64,000 bases of DNA from an uncultured Carboxylicivirga sp. (GTDB taxonomy: Bacteria; Bacteroidota; Bacteroidia; Bacteroidales; Marinilabiliaceae): positions 1,364,001 to 1,428,000 of the forward strand of contig NZ_OY771430.1 of assembly GCF_963674565.1 (NCBI RefSeq), given 5' to 3'. The notes beneath the pieces were generated by a model, which was given only the letters and a program-made list of their open reading frames with translations, was not told the origin of the DNA and searched no databases. Of the stretch, positions 63,601-64,000 are shown piece after piece (position 1 is the stretch's first letter; every line of letters begins with the position of its first letter). The position numbers and the translations under genes are program-made.

Positions 63601-64000
63601 GACAGTCTCATAATTGACACTAACACTCTGTAAACCAACTGAAGTCCATTGAATATCGATAATATGAGGATTAGCTGTTGGAATTATTGTACCCCCAACT
63701 ACATTCCAATCGTAATTAACGTAGCCTCCTTGCGTTGAATATTGTTCAATAGAATTTAAACAAACATCATTACTTCCATTAATGGAAGGTGTAGGTAAAT
63801 CATGAACAACAGTTGCAAGTGATGCAGGTGCAGAAGCCGAACATCCATTTGCATTATCATAGTTAACACTAACTGAACCATTACCAAGCACATTCCATAA
63901 AACAGTAATAGTTCCATTATTATCATTCGACTGAATCGTACCCCCTACAATATTCCAAACATAATTTGACATTCCAGTTTGAGTAGTATACGTTCCTGTT
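57694..64000 (-). CDS. Giant repeat-built surface protein with gliding-motility C-terminal domain (partial at its N-terminus)
   Basis: More than 2,100 residues are in the window and the frame is open at the right edge, so the N-terminus and signal peptide are outside. From 64000 to about 62040 there are about eight PKD-like repeats of ~83 residues with the core IxGxxxVCxNxxxxYSTxxGxxNYxWxVxGGTI. From about 61760 to 58400 follow about twelve different modules of ~90-100 residues, each opening with YCxDGxGVxIxLxxxxxGVxYxL. The last ~90 residues (IPNAFSPNNDGFNDVF to GSIEIRR) are the type B T9SS sorting domain (gliding-motility-associated). It is probably a surface adhesin exported by T9SS; PorP/SprF and PorE-like genes follow. 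Confidence 0.88.
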   Translation of the reverse strand, partial: TGTYTTQTGMSNYVWNIVGGTIQSNDNNGTITVLWNVLGNGSVSVNYDNANGCSASAPASLATVVHDLPTPSINGSNDVCLNSIEQYSTQGGYVNYDWNVVGGTIIPTANPHIIDIQWTSVGLQSVSVNYETVNGNCSAVSPFVLDVQVNDLPVPVISGPADVCQNSTGNIYSTDLGMTGYVWSISGGSIDSGNGTESVSVTWNTSGANSISVTYIDGNGCEPVSPTAYPVNVNALPVPTISGSATVCNGVSESYSTESGMSNYVWTVGSGGTIASGQNTESIVVDWSVNGTHTISVTYTDTNACDPLAATSTTINVVDLPTPTIAGDDVVCEDHTVIYTTEGGASNYDWQIIGGTILTADPQNSNLVEVIWTTGAGRQISVNYELASCPAATPFVLPVTVNAIPTVSLNGPTEACLNTTGHVYSTQSGQNNYQWNVLGGTITAGIGTNQITVTWDVVGQGSVEVNYDNSNGCNAVDPTHVDVTVNPLPVPTISGTNTVCNTYSEVYSTELGMTNYSWIVNGGTIISGDGTNEITVEWNTVGTQSISVSYTDPNLCDAATPTILDVTVQDTPVPSIIGSADVCNNNIEIYSTESGNLNYVWTVTGGTIISGLGTEQITVNWESDGLQQITVNYEFANGCSAASPTVLDVTVNPLSGVSLIASPGLSVLAGTEITFTASGTDVVNYVYKINGLEDLSHDGSNTYLWTPADVNDDQTTIRVIAETSTGCKDSTELIVSVFEGLISYDLLATGSEYCGDGSEVSTGISIYLSGAQIGITYDLMRVSDNSIVSSITFDGTNTIMWNDVIGTEIYKVEAYNASVPADRLEMNNQVTITRNDLPTVFNLSPAIVETTCTSGSDITLDGSEVGVEYYLLVNGAELSSLSGDGNQLNFGPQTVVGIYTIQAVNIVTGCTEMMNNQYQIDVTYSGNNYEVYTDANTDPRDGTYCEDGSGVNIYLSGADDGIVYRFYLDGVEVQTALGVAGSIVDFGLQTAEGTYTIAVEEGGCYFPMDEYVIVTIQPKPTAFNLIALNNISSYCPEDAGVKLLLDNQESGVRYILFKDGAYAEDILSSTSGLPLEFIGDYTVGTYSVTANVEGLTCGASMANTLDITLNVLPVVLDLQGENSFCEGGGTAELYINNPETDVDYELMLDSNPTGDFGIVSGAQIIWTVSSEGLYTVRAVKQDPTTSCSPTVMNGSVTVTMTNLPEDRTLTVADGTDCTNGTIITVPNSEAGITYVVINMATDMLVPGYEIIGDGGNISFDPIFDADGYYRVEAYNGSCMTVIDDTFNSPIHVAIAGVVGKRVVDYIPSGPICVGSGGITIRVNAPEADVDYVLYRIDGSGNDVLVDVINQPNVSDPIEFSELFAEGTYKVIGFDDYQNDPLGCSNEMLNRVTIAYNPLPKAFRLYGAEKYCSADPAVLTLDGSEFNYEYILLRNDGTGNVPVETKYGTGAELEFVPVTVDGSYTVYSISPDGCTSSMRDTVSISAGDDIIEQMVSGGNVYEYCSSEGGVTITLADQQTDVLYQAVDADGEVAAEVIGLTAGTPIELGPLTTGKYAIWGSYGELGCRTLMNNTDSVEVIGIDEPEKKIVTSDAYSVCGSVGTTIRLADSQVGIEYYLDNGTIQRDTLIGDGNELTWLVTESGLGQVTYQIIAIANTTCNAVMGTIDITYKDGPSDYTMFALSNGIESSDTVRYCADGIGVELGVNTTESGIAYILYRDFTEDIGYISGDGSNRIFSGYFMGAEADTVEYSVRAVNIDTGCEVWWSDTIQVIEDALPTIFDLELRMSNGTNYFDCADMCQGQVSVDTLILNGSELGTSYELLINDTSFIPAVDSMGTASVIKYGPRDLPGYYTVQAVSEHGCVSMMNGMIQLYQEPLIAINDTLMLKNGLLTDSIDVWANDIKDEILLDKLGTNIAFELMYLSADGNYTQDMAVTTDYGNKITINNRGKLEFKKSPTFYGRDTVRYIVRNTDYAERIDTAYVYFFVGNIDVDDDNSILIPNAFSPNNDGFNDVFEIDGEFKAEVAESKLEVFNRWGTVVYRSKGKQYDNTWDGKSNAGAMVSLGNNLPDGTYFYVFTIKINNAEAGSTKVETREYNGSIEIRR

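Noticed and set aside
62040..64000. Repeated DNA at the right end of the window, first considered as a CRISPR-like or tandem satellite array.
   Set aside because: The repeats are in one open frame, ~250 bases long, diverged at third positions, and encode PKD-like domains; there are no short identical repeats with unique spacers.

Overview
The window looks like chromosome of a diazotrophic member of the Bacteroidota, most likely a Bacteroidales/Marinilabiliales-type marine or sediment anaerobe. The grounds are: AT-rich DNA, TAnnTTTG-type -7 elements, few Shine-Dalgarno sites, a SusC-like receptor, type IX secretion (T9SS) C-terminal sorting domains, PorP/SprF and OmpA-type partners, NagB-LmbE and OtsA-OtsB fusions, and a nitrogenase operon of the NifI1/NifI2-containing type. 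The genus is inference.

Layout. 1-8.3 kb: 3' end of a GH30-like glycosidase, two lipoproteins, a threonine/serine dehydratase-like PLP enzyme, an lrgA-lrgB pair, a T9SS-exported alpha/beta hydrolase and an orphan SusC-like receptor. 8.3-19.6 kb (minus strand): one nif operon, nifH-nifI1-nifI2-nifD-nifK-nifE-nifN-nifB-[2Fe-2S] ferredoxin-nifV, with a sigma-54 promoter in front of nifH (19551-19566) and a hairpin terminator after nifV. It encodes the Fe protein, the MoFe protein, the FeMo-co scaffold, NifB, homocitrate synthase and the two PII-like switch-off proteins. nifU, nifS, nifX, nifM, molybdate transport and dedicated electron-donor genes other than the small ferredoxin are not in the window. 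20.2-25 kb: a GNAT, a small STAS-like protein, ferrochelatase, then on the plus strand a GAF-AAA+-FIS enhancer-binding protein (NifA/AnfA-like, the obvious candidate activator of the nif promoter) followed by a second GNAT.

25-37 kb: FKBP lipoprotein, a NagB-LmbE fusion whose NagB half lacks two catalytic aspartates, a GH3C/beta-lactamase-like fusion, NhaD antiporter, acyltransferase, ankyrin lipoprotein, and an AraC-HTH/membrane/TPR regulator. 37-47.5 kb: thioesterase, trehalose synthesis (otsA-otsB fusion) divergent from a GH15 enzyme, ferritin, the three-gene propionyl-CoA carboxylase operon and a PHP phosphatase. 47.7-53.6 kb: release factor 3, FlK-like thioesterase, UPF0316 protein, a DnaQ/GIY-YIG fusion, an apparent small RNA gene and a YihY membrane protein. 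53.6-64 kb (minus strand): RNase P RNA (rnpB), a SPOR-like protein, a PorE-like OmpA protein, PorP/SprF and the 3' part of a giant repeat-built surface protein with a gliding-motility/T9SS C-terminal domain that runs off the window.

I see no CRISPR array, tRNA, rRNA, transposase or prophage. The points most worth following are the nif control region (promoter plus upstream palindromes), the unassigned transcript at about 51.99-52.24 kb, the operator-like arrays at 34.5 kb, 31.28 kb and 27.94 kb, and the altered NagB active site.
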